Below are positions 8,499-17,378 of a stretch of DNA of 44,446 nt, piece after piece (within the stretch, counting starts at the first letter, position 1; every line of letters starts with the position of its first letter). Source of the DNA: Caldifarciminota bacterium (lineage in GTDB: Bacteria > Hydrothermota > Tepidihabitantia > SM23-42); contig DAOVAN010000003.1 of NCBI GenBank assembly GCA_030671005.1, positions 1-44,446 on the forward strand, read 5' to 3'. The position numbers were made by a program, and so were the translations under genes. The notes below the pieces were generated by a model. The model made no database searches, was not told the DNA's origin, and saw only the letters and a list, made by a program, of their open reading frames with translations.

Positions 8499-9780
8499 TC
8501 GTGAATGCCTCCCCTCTTTCCTCGAAGTTACCGAAATAGTCAAATGACGCAAACCCCGGGTTGAGCATGATAGTGTCTCCGGGACATGCATAATTTCGTG
8601 CCTTCTTCACCGCATCAACCATGTCCTGAGCAATCGAGTACTGTTCATATCCGTGTGCTTGGAAATGCTCCGTGATGAAACCTGCATTCTCACCGAGTAT
8701 GACACATGCCTTTGCCTCTTTTATTAAAACATCAAAATATGCCTTACCCTCATCTCCCTTGTGCTTGCCCCCCAAGATGACCACCCTCGGTCCTTCGAGT
8801 GCTCGAAATGAGGCAATGGCAGCCGTCGCATTCGTACACATAGAATTATTTATGTATCGTATCCCATGGATGAATCCAAGGTCTTCCAGACGGTGTGATA
8901 GACTGCTAAACGCCTTAATACCTCTTTCAATATCCACGTCGTCGATATTCAAGATCTTAGCCACCGCTATTGCCGCCGCCATATTCATGAGATTATGTTT
9001 GCCCACCAATGGCAAATCTTCGCTTGAGAATAGTTCGCTGTCTTCATAATGGAATTTCCCGTTGATCGATACTCCCTCTGTTGTCCCATAACCAAAGAAA
9101 ACGGGACGTGACTTAATGCCACCCCCTATACTGCGCACCCACTCATCGTCGTAGTTGAGAACCGCAAAATCATCTTCTGTCTGGTTTAAAAAAATTCGCA
9201 ACTTTGCGGTCTTGTACTCATCAAAATTCTTGTGCCAATTCAGATGATCAATGCTCATGTTGGTGAACACGGCAACATACGGACGGAAATTATTGATACG
9301 CATCAACTGAAATGAAGAGACCTCGAGGACGTAGTACTCGCATTTCTCTCCAAAAAGGGCTTGAGAAAACGGTTTTCCAGGCGCAATATTGCCACCGAGG
9401 AAATTCTTGATATGTACCATGTCCAGAATGTTGCTTATCAACGCCGCGGTCGTGCTCTTACCGTTGGTGCCGGTTACCGCAATGGTTCTTGGTCGACCCA
9501 GCTCCCGATATGCAAACTCGATCTCGTCTATTATCGGCACTCCCTTTTCCTCCATGGCCTTGCATATGGCTTTATCGGGCGGAAATCCGGGTGACGTAAC
9601 AACGACGTCATACTGCTCATCATCATGTACCTTCACGTGGCCATCATTGATCAGCTGTTGCGCCGGTTCGGACAAACCCTCCATATTCTCATCGTAGAAG
9701 AATACACCCTCACCTCTCTGCACGAGATATCGTGCAACCGGTAGATTCGCGCGTCCCAAGCCTAGTAATAGAATCTTCAT
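8479..9780 (-). CDS. murD: UDP-N-acetylmuramoylalanine--D-glutamate ligase
   Basis: Mur ligase adding D-Glu, 433 residues. N-terminal ILLLGLGRANLPVARYL is the MurD-type UDP-binding fold; the P-loop is VTGTNGKSTTAALIS, followed by NIAPGKPF, LEVSSFQL, TNMSIDHLNWH, KHNLMNMAAAIAVA, LSHRLEDL and NNSMCTNATAAIASF. The late block ILGGKHKGDEG matches the ADP-binding region. It starts 4 nt after the mraY stop and has no Shine-Dalgarno, which suggests termination-reinitiation. Its 3' end contains the ftsW ribosome-binding site. Confidence 0.97.
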   Translation of the reverse strand: MKILLLGLGRANLPVARYLVQRGEGVFFYDENMEGLSEPAQQLINDGHVKVHDDEQYDVVVTSPGFPPDKAICKAMEEKGVPIIDEIEFAYRELGRPRTIAVTGTNGKSTTAALISNILDMVHIKNFLGGNIAPGKPFSQALFGEKCEYYVLEVSSFQLMRINNFRPYVAVFTNMSIDHLNWHKNFDEYKTAKLRIFLNQTEDDFAVLNYDDEWVRSIGGGIKSRPVFFGYGTTEGVSINGKFHYEDSELFSSEDLPLVGKHNLMNMAAAIAVAKILNIDDVDIERGIKAFSSLSHRLEDLGFIHGIRYINNSMCTNATAAIASFRALEGPRVVILGGKHKGDEGKAYFDVLIKEAKACVILGENAGFITEHFQAHGYEQYSIAQDMVDAVKKARNYACPGDTIMLNPGFASFDYFGNFEERGEAFTNAARKD

Positions 9781-9784
9781 ATAA

Positions 9785-10870
9785 TCATCTGATCTTCAAT
9801 GTCGACAGGGCAAACATCAGGAAGATGATGCCCACGATCCAGAAGCGCACCACGATTTTCGGCTCGACCAGCCCCTTCAGTTCAAAATGGTGGTGCAACG
9901 GGGCCATCTTGAATAGCCGTTTACCGCCGGTGCAACGAAAATAGATCACCTGGAGCAAAACCGTCAGCACCTCAATCACGAAGACACCGCCAACCAACAA
10001 TAAGAGGATCTCCTGTTTAATGAGAATCGCCGCGGTACCGATGATTGCACCAAGACTCAAGGCCCCGGTGTCACCCATGAACACCTGAGCCGGATGTGCA
10101 TTGAACCACAGAAACCCAAGGCTTGCTCCGAGAATCGCAGCGCAGTATACTGTTACTTCACCCCCCTGCCTAAGAAATATTATGTTCACATACTCGCTTA
10201 TCACTACGTGTCCTGCCGCATAAGCGAGTGCGGCATAGGCAAGGGCGGCGACTCCAATGAGGCCGATGGCGAGACCGTCCAGCCCATCAGTCAGGTTGAC
10301 ACCATTGGAAGAACCGATCACTACCATGACGACGAATATCGGATAGAGCATGCCAAGGCTTATGACATAGTTCTTCACGAAAATGAGGTTGGTCTTGGCA
10401 GCGTAACCCTCAGGTCCAAAAAAATACAAGAACAATCCGAGCGCTAACCCATACATTATTTGAAAAATCAGTTTCGTCTTTATCGATAGACCGCGTGGCT
10501 TTTTCTTGTATATCTTAACATAGTCATCCCAAAAGCCCAGCAATCCGAAATATATCGTCGCCGTGAAGAGTATTAAAACATTCGTGTTACCTAAATCACA
10601 AAAGAGAAAAGATGATATCAGAATGGAGAAAAGTATCAGGATACCGCCCATGGATGGTGTTCCCTCCTTCAAGCGGTGACTATCCGGCACCTCCATCCTG
10701 ACCCGTTGTGTAACCGATTTGTTGGCCAGCAAATTTATGAACCACTTGCCAAGAATGAGCACAATGAGAATCGCGAAGACTGCCGCGTAAGCACTACGGA
10801 ACGTAATATAGCCGAAAAGCCTTAACGGTCCAAAATAGTCCTTCAGTGGATACAAAAGCCAGTATAGCAT
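9785..10870 (-). CDS. mraY: Phospho-N-acetylmuramoyl-pentapeptide transferase
   Basis: Integral membrane enzyme that makes lipid I from UDP-MurNAc-pentapeptide and undecaprenyl phosphate; 361 residues, ten membrane segments. Signatures are HRLKEGTPSMGGI near residue 65, LGFWDDYVKIYKKKPRGLS, the catalytic-loop NLTDGLDGLAIG, FMGDTGALSLGA, and the MraY-specific FKMAPLHHHFELKG. It lies 51 bp after murF. In that gap TTGTCG and GATAAT sit 16 bp apart with GATAAT touching the ATG; this could be a weak internal promoter, but I do not annotate it. Confidence 0.98.
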   Translation of the reverse strand: MLYWLLYPLKDYFGPLRLFGYITFRSAYAAVFAILIVLILGKWFINLLANKSVTQRVRMEVPDSHRLKEGTPSMGGILILFSILISSFLFCDLGNTNVLILFTATIYFGLLGFWDDYVKIYKKKPRGLSIKTKLIFQIMYGLALGLFLYFFGPEGYAAKTNLIFVKNYVISLGMLYPIFVVMVVIGSSNGVNLTDGLDGLAIGLIGVAALAYAALAYAAGHVVISEYVNIIFLRQGGEVTVYCAAILGASLGFLWFNAHPAQVFMGDTGALSLGAIIGTAAILIKQEILLLLVGGVFVIEVLTVLLQVIYFRCTGGKRLFKMAPLHHHFELKGLVEPKIVVRFWIVGIIFLMFALSTLKIR

Positions 10871-10921
10871 ATTATCTCGCCTGTTCTCTTACCGACAAAA
10901 TTGTCTCAATGAAAGATTTCT

Positions 10922-12202
10922 TCACCGCAACAGCCTCGGTAGCTCATCGATGAATCTCTCGAAATGAAGTGCTCTTGACGCTTTGAGCAGAACGACCTCA
11001 TCACCTGCGATGTTTTCACGCAGAAACCTTAGCAAATCTATCGCCTTAGAAAAATGCGTGCCCTTGTAGTATCTCGATTCTTGCCCGAAAGTCACCAGCA
11101 AGTCTGCATGCTGTCTCGCGTATTCGCCAGTGGCCCGGTGCAACTCCTTTGACTTCTCACCCAACTCAAGCATATCGCCAAAGACAAATATCTTCCTCCG
11201 CCCCAACTGTGCAGCAAAGTCGATCGCCGCCTTCATCGACACCGGGTTTGCATTGTATGTGTCATTTATTATCAACAACTCACCCAGTGTAATTGGTTCC
11301 AGACGCCCCGGCTCCGGATTCATCTCGGCGATACCTGCATACTGCGCATCATAATGGATGCTCAGTTTCGAGGTCAAACAGACCGCGGCTAGACAATTGT
11401 ATACGTTACCCAAGCCGAGCAGTTGTGTGAAGAACCGATTTCCTTCATATGAGAAATAGGATCCACGTTCAGTCAGCTCCACACTGTCCAACATTCCTAA
11501 GAAGAAACTGATGGTGTTGCTTCTACCCGACCCGCTAGCTCCCTCGCCAACCAGAGCGAAACCATCAGCGGGGAGTGCATCTATTAAGGCAAATTTCTCC
11601 TTTCGGATACCTTCGATCGAGCCGAGACCATCAAGATGACCAGGACCTATGTTAGTGATCACGCCGATATGAGGGCGTGCAATGTCACACAACCGGACTA
11701 TCTCTCCAGGGGCACTTGTTCCCATCTCCACCACCAAGTAGTCTTCATCCCCGGACAGCCTGAAAACCGTTAGGGGCAGACCGATGAGTGAATTGTAATT
11801 CTTCTCCGTATGTAATACCCGATACTTCTTCTTCAGGATCGACGCAATCAGATTCTTCACCGTTGTCTTCCCGTTCGTCCCGGTAATGCCAACGGTCTGT
11901 ACCTCGAAATGATTCCGATAATTACGGGCGAGTTCGCCCAAGGCAAAAAGCGTATCTGAAACCAATATCTCATTGGTCATCGATTGTGTCCGCTGGACAA
12001 CTGCTGCCAGTGCACCACGCCGCAAGGCATCTGCTACATAGCAATGTCCATCAGTGTGCGACCCCTTCAAGGCAAAGAACAGTTCGCCGGGCATTGTCTC
12101 CCGGGAGCTTATCGTAACCCCACGCACAAGATCCTGCCCGGGCAATTGTGCCTGACCATTCACCATCTTGACTATCTCCCCTAGCATGAACTCGCGAAAC
12201 AT
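10922..12202 (-). CDS. murF: UDP-MurNAc-tripeptide--D-Ala-D-Ala ligase
   Basis: Mur ligase adding the D-Ala-D-Ala dipeptide, 426 residues (slightly short; MurF is usually 440-460). Motifs are SSRETMPGELFFALKG at the N-terminus, P-loop VGITGTNGKTTVKNLIA, YLVVEMGTSAPGEI, VITNIGPGHLDGLGS, and INDTYNANPVSMKAAIDF, then FVFGDMLELG, which is typical for MurF. The ATG at 12202 overlaps murE by 22 bp; a second in-frame ATG at 12187 is equally possible because neither has a clear Shine-Dalgarno. No ddl gene is present in this cluster, so the dipeptide must be made by an enzyme encoded elsewhere. Confidence 0.97.
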   Translation of the reverse strand: MFREFMLGEIVKMVNGQAQLPGQDLVRGVTISSRETMPGELFFALKGSHTDGHCYVADALRRGALAAVVQRTQSMTNEILVSDTLFALGELARNYRNHFEVQTVGITGTNGKTTVKNLIASILKKKYRVLHTEKNYNSLIGLPLTVFRLSGDEDYLVVEMGTSAPGEIVRLCDIARPHIGVITNIGPGHLDGLGSIEGIRKEKFALIDALPADGFALVGEGASGSGRSNTISFFLGMLDSVELTERGSYFSYEGNRFFTQLLGLGNVYNCLAAVCLTSKLSIHYDAQYAGIAEMNPEPGRLEPITLGELLIINDTYNANPVSMKAAIDFAAQLGRRKIFVFGDMLELGEKSKELHRATGEYARQHADLLVTFGQESRYYKGTHFSKAIDLLRFLRENIAGDEVVLLKASRALHFERFIDELPRLLR

Positions 12203-13605
12203 GCTTTGATCACCTCGGCATCGTTGAACTTGAACCTCTCTTCATTGACTATCTGATACTCCTCATGTCCTTTGCCGGCAACAACAACAATATCCTCTTC
12301 TTTTTTGGAGGCGATGGCATACTGGATCGCGGCAGCACGATCTTCGATTATCTTGTGATTACTACCTACCACGCCCTGCATGATATCATCTATGATCTGT
12401 TTAGGCGGTTCGCTGCGCGGATTATCTGAAGTTATCACTGTCAGATCGGCGAGTCTCGAGGCAATAGCACCCATCTTCGGACGTTTATTCTTATCACGAT
12501 CTCCGCCACAACCGAAGACAATTATCACCCTACCCTTGGCATATTGCTTCATCGATTGGAGGATGTTCTCTATCGCCGATGGTGTGTGAGCGAAATCGAC
12601 AAAGACATTGTCCATGACGCGTTCTAACCGTCCCCGCACCGCATGCAAATCCTCGATACCTTTTATGATGTCTTCTATACGGACACCCAGTGCGACGCCC
12701 GCCGCAAAGGCAGCCAGAACGTTATAAATGTTGAATTCACCAACCAAAGACGTCCTCACCTCATAGCTTTCGTTGTCACAATGAATTTCCAGTTTAGAAC
12801 CATTGAGGGATCCATCGAGTACCCGCGCCATTATGTCACTCTCTCTCGCTACACCAAATGATATCATGTTTGTTATCCGCAGGTCTTTGACCGATCTGCC
12901 AATGTCCTCGTCATTGTTGTACACGGCATACCCGCTTTCCTTGAGCAGTGAAAATATATGCAGCTTCGATTGCTGGTAATCATCCATCGTTTTATGAAAA
13001 TCGAGGTGGTCCTGAGTTAGATTTGTGAAGACGGCAACGTCGAAAACAATATTTTCCACGCGCTTCAGCTTCAGGGCATGTGAAGACACTTCCATCACCA
13101 CTGAATCGATCCCCTCGTTCTCGAAGTTCTTGAACAACTTCATGATATCCAGAATCTCTGGTGTCGTACGGACCGCCTTACTCCTTGCCCCGCCCAGATA
13201 ATAGATTGTTCCTATCAGTCCCGGGCTTCTTCCCGCTCGCGTCAATATCGAGTGAATGAGAAATGCCGTGGTCGTCTTTCCGTTTGTGCCCGTGATACCA
13301 ACCTTAGTCATTCCACCAAAGTCCCCGTAGAACCGTGTGGCCAATATGCCCAATATCTCACGGGTGTTATTGACTATGATCTGAGGTAACGTTGTCTCGA
13401 CCTTCTCCTGGGTAATGACTGCCACGGCTCCTCGTTTTTCCACATCCCGTATGAAATCATGTCCATCGAACCTTTCTCCCTTCATCGCGACATACAATCC
13501 CCCCGGCTTAATCTTTCTTGAATCGAATTCAACCGTAGTAATCTCGACATCCTTAAGGTTATGAGTCTGTGCAGGTATACCTGCAATCAATTTACTTAAC
13601 TGCAT
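12181..13605 (-). CDS. murE: UDP-MurNAc-dipeptide--diaminopimelate ligase
   Basis: Mur ligase adding the third stem-peptide residue, 474 residues. The P-loop GTNGKTTT is at 106-113 and the lysine expected to be carbamylated is in YQQSKLHIF (K214). DNPRSEPP at 394-401 carries the DNPR motif that in characterised MurE enzymes selects meso-diaminopimelate rather than lysine, and GKGHEEYQ follows near 445. I infer a meso-DAP peptidoglycan, which fits a diderm envelope. It overlaps the penicillin-binding protein gene by 14 bp and murF by 22 bp. Confidence 0.97.
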   Translation of the reverse strand: MQLSKLIAGIPAQTHNLKDVEITTVEFDSRKIKPGGLYVAMKGERFDGHDFIRDVEKRGAVAVITQEKVETTLPQIIVNNTREILGILATRFYGDFGGMTKVGITGTNGKTTTAFLIHSILTRAGRSPGLIGTIYYLGGARSKAVRTTPEILDIMKLFKNFENEGIDSVVMEVSSHALKLKRVENIVFDVAVFTNLTQDHLDFHKTMDDYQQSKLHIFSLLKESGYAVYNNDEDIGRSVKDLRITNMISFGVARESDIMARVLDGSLNGSKLEIHCDNESYEVRTSLVGEFNIYNVLAAFAAGVALGVRIEDIIKGIEDLHAVRGRLERVMDNVFVDFAHTPSAIENILQSMKQYAKGRVIIVFGCGGDRDKNKRPKMGAIASRLADLTVITSDNPRSEPPKQIIDDIMQGVVGSNHKIIEDRAAAIQYAIASKKEEDIVVVAGKGHEEYQIVNEERFKFNDAEVIKACFASSC

Positions 13606-15217
13606 AGCGATGGGAGTTCATTTGATATATGCTATGGGCAATGTCTCTGAATACGGGTGCCGTGATCGTACTTGCCCAGTAACCACTCTTGGGCTCGTCA
13701 ACCATAAGGATTATCAGATAGTCTGGCGAAGCAGCCGGAAAATACCCGGCAAAGGTAGTGATGATAGAGCTGTTTGAGTAGGTACCATCGACAACCTTCT
13801 GTGCGGTTCCTGTCTTGCCCGCGATCTTAATGTCATTGAACGCGGCCGCGGTACCACTCCCCTCCTCGACAACGGTACAGAGTATGTCGGTCACTCGGCG
13901 TGCAGTCGGCGCATTGATTACACGTCTGATCCGTAGTGTCTTAGTTTCGTAAACAACTCTCGGGCCTCTTCGAATTTCGCGTACAATCGTAGGTTTGTTC
14001 AGCACGCCGTCATTAGCGATCGCCTGGTAAGCCATTGCCAGCTGAAGCAGGTTCACCGTGAGACCTTGACCAAAGACAAGAGTGGCAAACTCAACATCAT
14101 TGATCTTCATGCCATCGGGTAATCGACCCCGCACCTCGCCCGGAAATTCAATACCGGTGACTTCTCCGAAACCAAAATCCCGCACCATGAGGAGAAAACG
14201 CTCACGATCGAACTTCCTTGATAACTTGACCATCGCAACATTGCTGGAATGAGCAATCGCCTGTCTCAAGGTGACAATGCCGTAGTCTCTATAATCATTT
14301 ATCAAATGGCCGCGCACTCTTATCTTTCCATCCTCGGTATCGATGATATCGGCTTCTTTTACGCCGTTCTGTAGAGCGTAGGTGAGGGGCATCAATTTGA
14401 AGGTCGATCCGGGTTCGAATTCATCGCAGATTATGTGATTTCTCTGATCACCGTCCTTACCAACATTGACCATGGCAAGGATATCCCCGGTGCCCGGTTC
14501 GATAATCAAACCGCACGCCGACTGCGCGTCTTCGCTCCGGTGACAATCACTTAGGTTTTTGTGAAGAATTGCCTGCAACTGGAGATCGATGGTCAGGTAG
14601 ATATCCCTGCCCGGCCGCGGTTCTTTCTCGGGATGATTATGATACGGAAAAATCCCGCCCGTCGGGTCCTTCTGATATATCGCGAATCCTGTCTCACCGC
14701 TAAGAATGTCATTGAATTGCAACTCCAGGCCTTCGATGCCACGATTATCTGAACCGCATTTGCCAATGAGGCTCGCAAAGATCTCGGGCATGTTATACCG
14801 TCGATTTAAATCATGAGTATATCCAATACTGGGGTCATCAATTGCAAGATATCGGTCACGTTGTCTTTTATCCACCTTCATCTCCACCCAAAAGAATTCA
14901 CGGCTGCCAATCTGCTTCTTGATACGACTCCTCGATTTCCCGGAAACCTTTGCAATCTCACGCGTCAGCCTGCCGACGTCACCGGCATAACGCGGCGTGC
15001 AGAAAACTGAAAAACATTGTTCAGATGTAGCAATGGCCACACCGTTACGATCATATATGTTACCTCTTGCTCCCAGCAGCACAAACTTTTTCTCGTGCTG
15101 CCGCTTGGCTCTATTTTCGTAGTACTGATGTTTGAAGCATTGTATATAAAAAAGGTAGGAAAAGAAAACAACCGAGACAAAAAAGAGGAGAAAATTTAAA
15201 AACTTCGTCCGGATCAT
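13592..15217 (-). CDS. ftsI: Class B penicillin-binding protein, FtsI-like transpeptidase
   Basis: 541 residues with one N-terminal membrane helix (about 6-26), a dimerisation domain starting RGNIYDRNGVAIATS (51-65), and a transpeptidase domain. The active-site triad is visible: S271-TFK, SSN at 324-326, and KTG at 468-470. It ends soon after the transpeptidase domain, so there is no PASTA domain. In the dcw slot between ftsL and murE it should be the septal transpeptidase partner of FtsW. It overlaps ftsL by 4 bp (ATGA). Confidence 0.95.
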   Translation of the reverse strand: MIRTKFLNFLLFFVSVVFFSYLFYIQCFKHQYYENRAKRQHEKKFVLLGARGNIYDRNGVAIATSEQCFSVFCTPRYAGDVGRLTREIAKVSGKSRSRIKKQIGSREFFWVEMKVDKRQRDRYLAIDDPSIGYTHDLNRRYNMPEIFASLIGKCGSDNRGIEGLELQFNDILSGETGFAIYQKDPTGGIFPYHNHPEKEPRPGRDIYLTIDLQLQAILHKNLSDCHRSEDAQSACGLIIEPGTGDILAMVNVGKDGDQRNHIICDEFEPGSTFKLMPLTYALQNGVKEADIIDTEDGKIRVRGHLINDYRDYGIVTLRQAIAHSSNVAMVKLSRKFDRERFLLMVRDFGFGEVTGIEFPGEVRGRLPDGMKINDVEFATLVFGQGLTVNLLQLAMAYQAIANDGVLNKPTIVREIRRGPRVVYETKTLRIRRVINAPTARRVTDILCTVVEEGSGTAAAFNDIKIAGKTGTAQKVVDGTYSNSSIITTFAGYFPAASPDYLIILMVDEPKSGYWASTITAPVFRDIAHSIYQMNSHRYAVK

Positions 15218-15465
15218 TCAACCACCCCTAATATGTCATCTCTATCAGGAAAGACATAGCCCATCGCCTTTGCCGCGGTTTCGATATCGGCGAGATTGGC
15301 AAGACCGATCAATTCAAATTCCAATTGTTTCTTCTCGTTTCTCAATGCGACAACACGATTTTTCAAATCTTCCTTACGCACCTCGCTCTTTACCAGTTCG
15401 CTCTCAAGGAGCACGAGCAAGAACAAGTATGCTATAACACCTACAAATATTATGAGCACACGCAT
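15214..15465 (-). CDS. ftsL: FtsL-like bitopic division protein
   Basis: 83 residues: an N-terminal membrane helix (about 2-19), a charged coiled-coil (about 23-58; heptads with E, K, R), and a closing segment with AKAMGYVFPDRDDI, resembling the A..lGm..p....i.. motif common to FtsL and the related DivIC/FtsB proteins. Such proteins form a complex with FtsQ and activate FtsWI. It is in the canonical ftsL slot between rsmH and the penicillin-binding protein, overlapping rsmH by 16 bp and the PBP gene by 4 bp. Sequence alone cannot tell FtsL from FtsB; position favours FtsL. Confidence 0.8.
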   Translation of the reverse strand: MRVLIIFVGVIAYLFLLVLLESELVKSEVRKEDLKNRVVALRNEKKQLEFELIGLANLADIETAAKAMGYVFPDRDDILGVVE

Positions 15466-16337
15466 TTTTCGATAACCCTCAACTTCGCACTCCGCGCGCG
15501 CGGGTTCCTGCTGATCTCGTCTTCATGGGGTTTTATCACTCTCTTGTTGAGCAACTGAATCTGACCCTGTTTTTTCAGCCCGCGGAAGAAGTACTTCACG
15601 ATCCTATCCTCGCCCGAATGATATGATATCACCAGCATTCTGCCCCCGTCCTTGAGCCTTCGATATGCAACAAGCAAGCCCTGCCCCAGATTCACCAGCT
15701 CATCATTCGTCCAGATTCTCAAGGCCTGAAAGATCTTGTGCAGGTTCTTCTTCAGAAACCGCCTCGGCACAGAATCCTCAATCACCTTTCTCAGTTCCAG
15801 GGTTGTGTTGAGTGTACGTCTCATCTCAAAAATCCTATGCCCAATCTTCCTGTAATTGCGCACGTCACCATATTCCCTGAGGATCCGTACAATCTCTTCC
15901 TTCTGCGCCCTACGCAACCTCTCGCCGAGGGTGAGGCTGTTCGGTGACATACGCATCAGTAAATCGCCCTTTCTCTCAAAACTGAAACCGCGGGCCGACG
16001 TCGTGAGTTGGTGATATGAAACACCCAGATCAAAAAGCAAGCCATCAACCCTGTGGACCTTTAGCCCGTCAAGGATTAAATCTAGATTAATGAAGTTATT
16101 TTCGAAGAGAAAACACCGCTTGCGGTAATCAGCCGTCACCTGCCGGCTGTAAGCGATTGCCTCCGGATCACAATCAATACCGACGAACCGGGCCGTTCTC
16201 GTGCGCTTCAACATGACGAGGAGGTGTCCGGCACCGCCCACTGTGCAATCGCAGTACACACCATCGTCCCTCAGGTTAATCCAGGTAACAATTTCATCTA
16301 CCAGAACAGGTTGATGAAAAACCTGCTGCCGTGCCAT
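15450..16337 (-). CDS. rsmH: 16S rRNA (cytosine-1402-N4)-methyltransferase
   Basis: SAM-dependent methyltransferase acting on the 30S P-site base C1402, 295 residues. It starts HQPVLVDEIVTW, followed by the SAM motif DCTVGGAGHLL, GIDCDPEAIAYS, DGLLFDLGVSYHQLTTSARGFSFE (in parts) and RMSPN, then the C-terminal ISYHSGEDRIVKYFF. TTG at 16340 and ATG at 16337 are adjacent possible starts; I use the ATG. It begins just 3 nt after the STAS gene stop with no good Shine-Dalgarno, so it is probably coupled to it. Confidence 0.97.
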   Translation of the reverse strand: MARQQVFHQPVLVDEIVTWINLRDDGVYCDCTVGGAGHLLVMLKRTRTARFVGIDCDPEAIAYSRQVTADYRKRCFLFENNFINLDLILDGLKVHRVDGLLFDLGVSYHQLTTSARGFSFERKGDLLMRMSPNSLTLGERLRRAQKEEIVRILREYGDVRNYRKIGHRIFEMRRTLNTTLELRKVIEDSVPRRFLKKNLHKIFQALRIWTNDELVNLGQGLLVAYRRLKDGGRMLVISYHSGEDRIVKYFFRGLKKQGQIQLLNKRVIKPHEDEISRNPRARSAKLRVIEKCVCS

Positions 16338-16340
16338 CAA

Positions 16341-16682
16341 CTAGGCAAAGCTCTTCAGTGCGGCTCTACGTGATGGGTAGATCTCAAATGGGTAAAAGCC
16401 GTATAATCTCAGGATATCGTACAAGTACGGTGATACATTTACAAGCTTTATATCACCTCCGTACTTCTTGAATTTTTGTTGGTATTCAATAAGCCAACCA
16501 ACAACTTTGTAGTTAATGTGACTCACCCGTGAAAGGTCTATGATTATGTTGAAATCACCATCTTCAATCATTTGCTTCAACTTCTGCTCTATTTTGGAAA
16601 ACCCCTCCTCATCGATTTCACCACTGGGTAAGAAAAACGATACCTTCTTATCCTTAACAGCCTCAACTGCTTGTATTTTCAT
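16341..16682 (-). CDS. STAS-domain (anti-anti-sigma-like) protein inside the dcw cluster
   Basis: 113 residues forming a single STAS fold: an initial beta strand pair, helix EEGFSKIEQKLKQMIEDG, strand FNIIIDLSRVSHIN, helix VVGWLIEYQQKFKKYG, strand DIKLVNVS, and a final helix. In SpoIIAA-type proteins the loop after the IDL strand reads DSSG and carries the phosphorylated serine. Here the aligned residues are N57-Y58-K59-V60, so the phospho-site is missing and classical kinase switching is unlikely. It has a strong AAGGAGG 4 nt before the ATG, overlaps mraZ by 20 bp and precedes rsmH by 3 bp, so it is made with the division proteins. Its partner and role are unknown. Confidence 0.85.
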   Translation of the reverse strand: MKIQAVEAVKDKKVSFFLPSGEIDEEGFSKIEQKLKQMIEDGDFNIIIDLSRVSHINYKVVGWLIEYQQKFKKYGGDIKLVNVSPYLYDILRLYGFYPFEIYPSRRAALKSFA

Positions 16683-17145
16683 CTTTCCTCCTTCTCAAAC
16701 CTTCGATGCCCTCGGCATCCTCCAAATAGAATTTCTCGACCTCCTTACCAAACGCCTCATAGTTTTCAGGAGACCATAATTCAATGTAGTTGATCTCGCC
16801 AACGATAATGACCTCTTTGGCAATGCGGGCATGAGTGAGTAGGAAATCTGGGATGAGGATTCTTCCTTGTCCATCGAGTCGATCCTCTTTTATGCCGAAC
16901 GTGAAGTGTCGTCGATACCGACGGGACTTGAGATAATCCATGGAAAGAGAAAGCATTTCTTTGTCCTCGATCTCTTCCCAAATTCTCAGCGGGTATACAG
17001 CTACTTCCCGGTCATAACCAGGTGTAAGAATTACCCGGCCTTCAGACTCGTGATTCAGAATGCTGCGGAATTGGCTCGGTACGGCCAGGCGTTTTCGGTC
17101 ATCCAAGATATGAGTGAAGAATCCCCGGAATCTAATGTTCCCCAT
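16663..17145 (-). CDS. mraZ: MraZ, transcriptional regulator of the dcw cluster
   Basis: 160 residues with two AbrB-like MraZ half-domains; each has the DxxxR signature (DDRKR in the first, DGQGR in the second). MraZ binds TGGGN repeats and controls its own operon. The start ATG at 17145 is inside the third of three TGGGG boxes spaced exactly 10 bp apart (see that entry). A GTG 15 nt further upstream is in frame but would lie at or before the predicted transcription start. There is no normal Shine-Dalgarno, though GGGGA of box 2 lies 5 nt before the ATG and could serve. The C-terminal RRRKDENTSS overlaps the STAS gene by 20 bp. Confidence 0.95.
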   Translation of the reverse strand: MGNIRFRGFFTHILDDRKRLAVPSQFRSILNHESEGRVILTPGYDREVAVYPLRIWEEIEDKEMLSLSMDYLKSRRYRRHFTFGIKEDRLDGQGRILIPDFLLTHARIAKEVIIVGEINYIELWSPENYEAFGKEVEKFYLEDAEGIEGLRRRKDENTSS

Positions 17146-17165
17146 TGTTCCCCATTTCACCCCAT
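17140..17165 (-). promoter_or_regulatory. MraZ operator: three TGGGG boxes at 10-bp spacing
   Basis: On the minus strand ATGGGG occurs at 17165-17160, 17155-17150 and 17145-17140, a period of exactly 10 bp, matching the known MraZ-binding arrangement of TGGGN separated by 5 nt. Box 1 overlaps the last two bases of the -10 hexamer, box 2 lies at the predicted transcription start, and box 3 contains the mraZ start codon. MraZ binding here should block transcription initiation directly. Confidence 0.85.
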
Positions 17166-17191
17166 TTTACATATTATTTGATATTTGTCAA
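17164..17191 (-). promoter_or_regulatory. Promoter of the dcw cluster
   Basis: Minus-strand TTGACA (17191-17186), 16-bp spacer, TAAAAT (17169-17164). The predicted start near 17157 leaves a leader of only about 12 nt before the mraZ ATG. I see no equally good promoter further down the cluster, so this may serve all genes to trxB. Confidence 0.8.
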
Positions 17192-17378
17192 GTACCAAAG
17201 TTGTCAGCTCTTATGGTATAAGTCTTTAAATTTCGAGTGTTTTTGGTGTACCCAGTACTGTACTACAGGGATTACATGGGTTCGTTACAAATTTTGATAG
17301 GGATGTGATGTTCTTATGCTGACTATGCTATTGGACGAGCCTCTTGTCTTTACCCAAACCAGATTGATCAGCGACGAT

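Noticed and set aside
10871..10921. Internal promoter between murF and mraY
   Set aside because: TTGTCG-16-GATAAT is weak and the -10 touches the ATG, so the transcript would begin inside the coding sequence.
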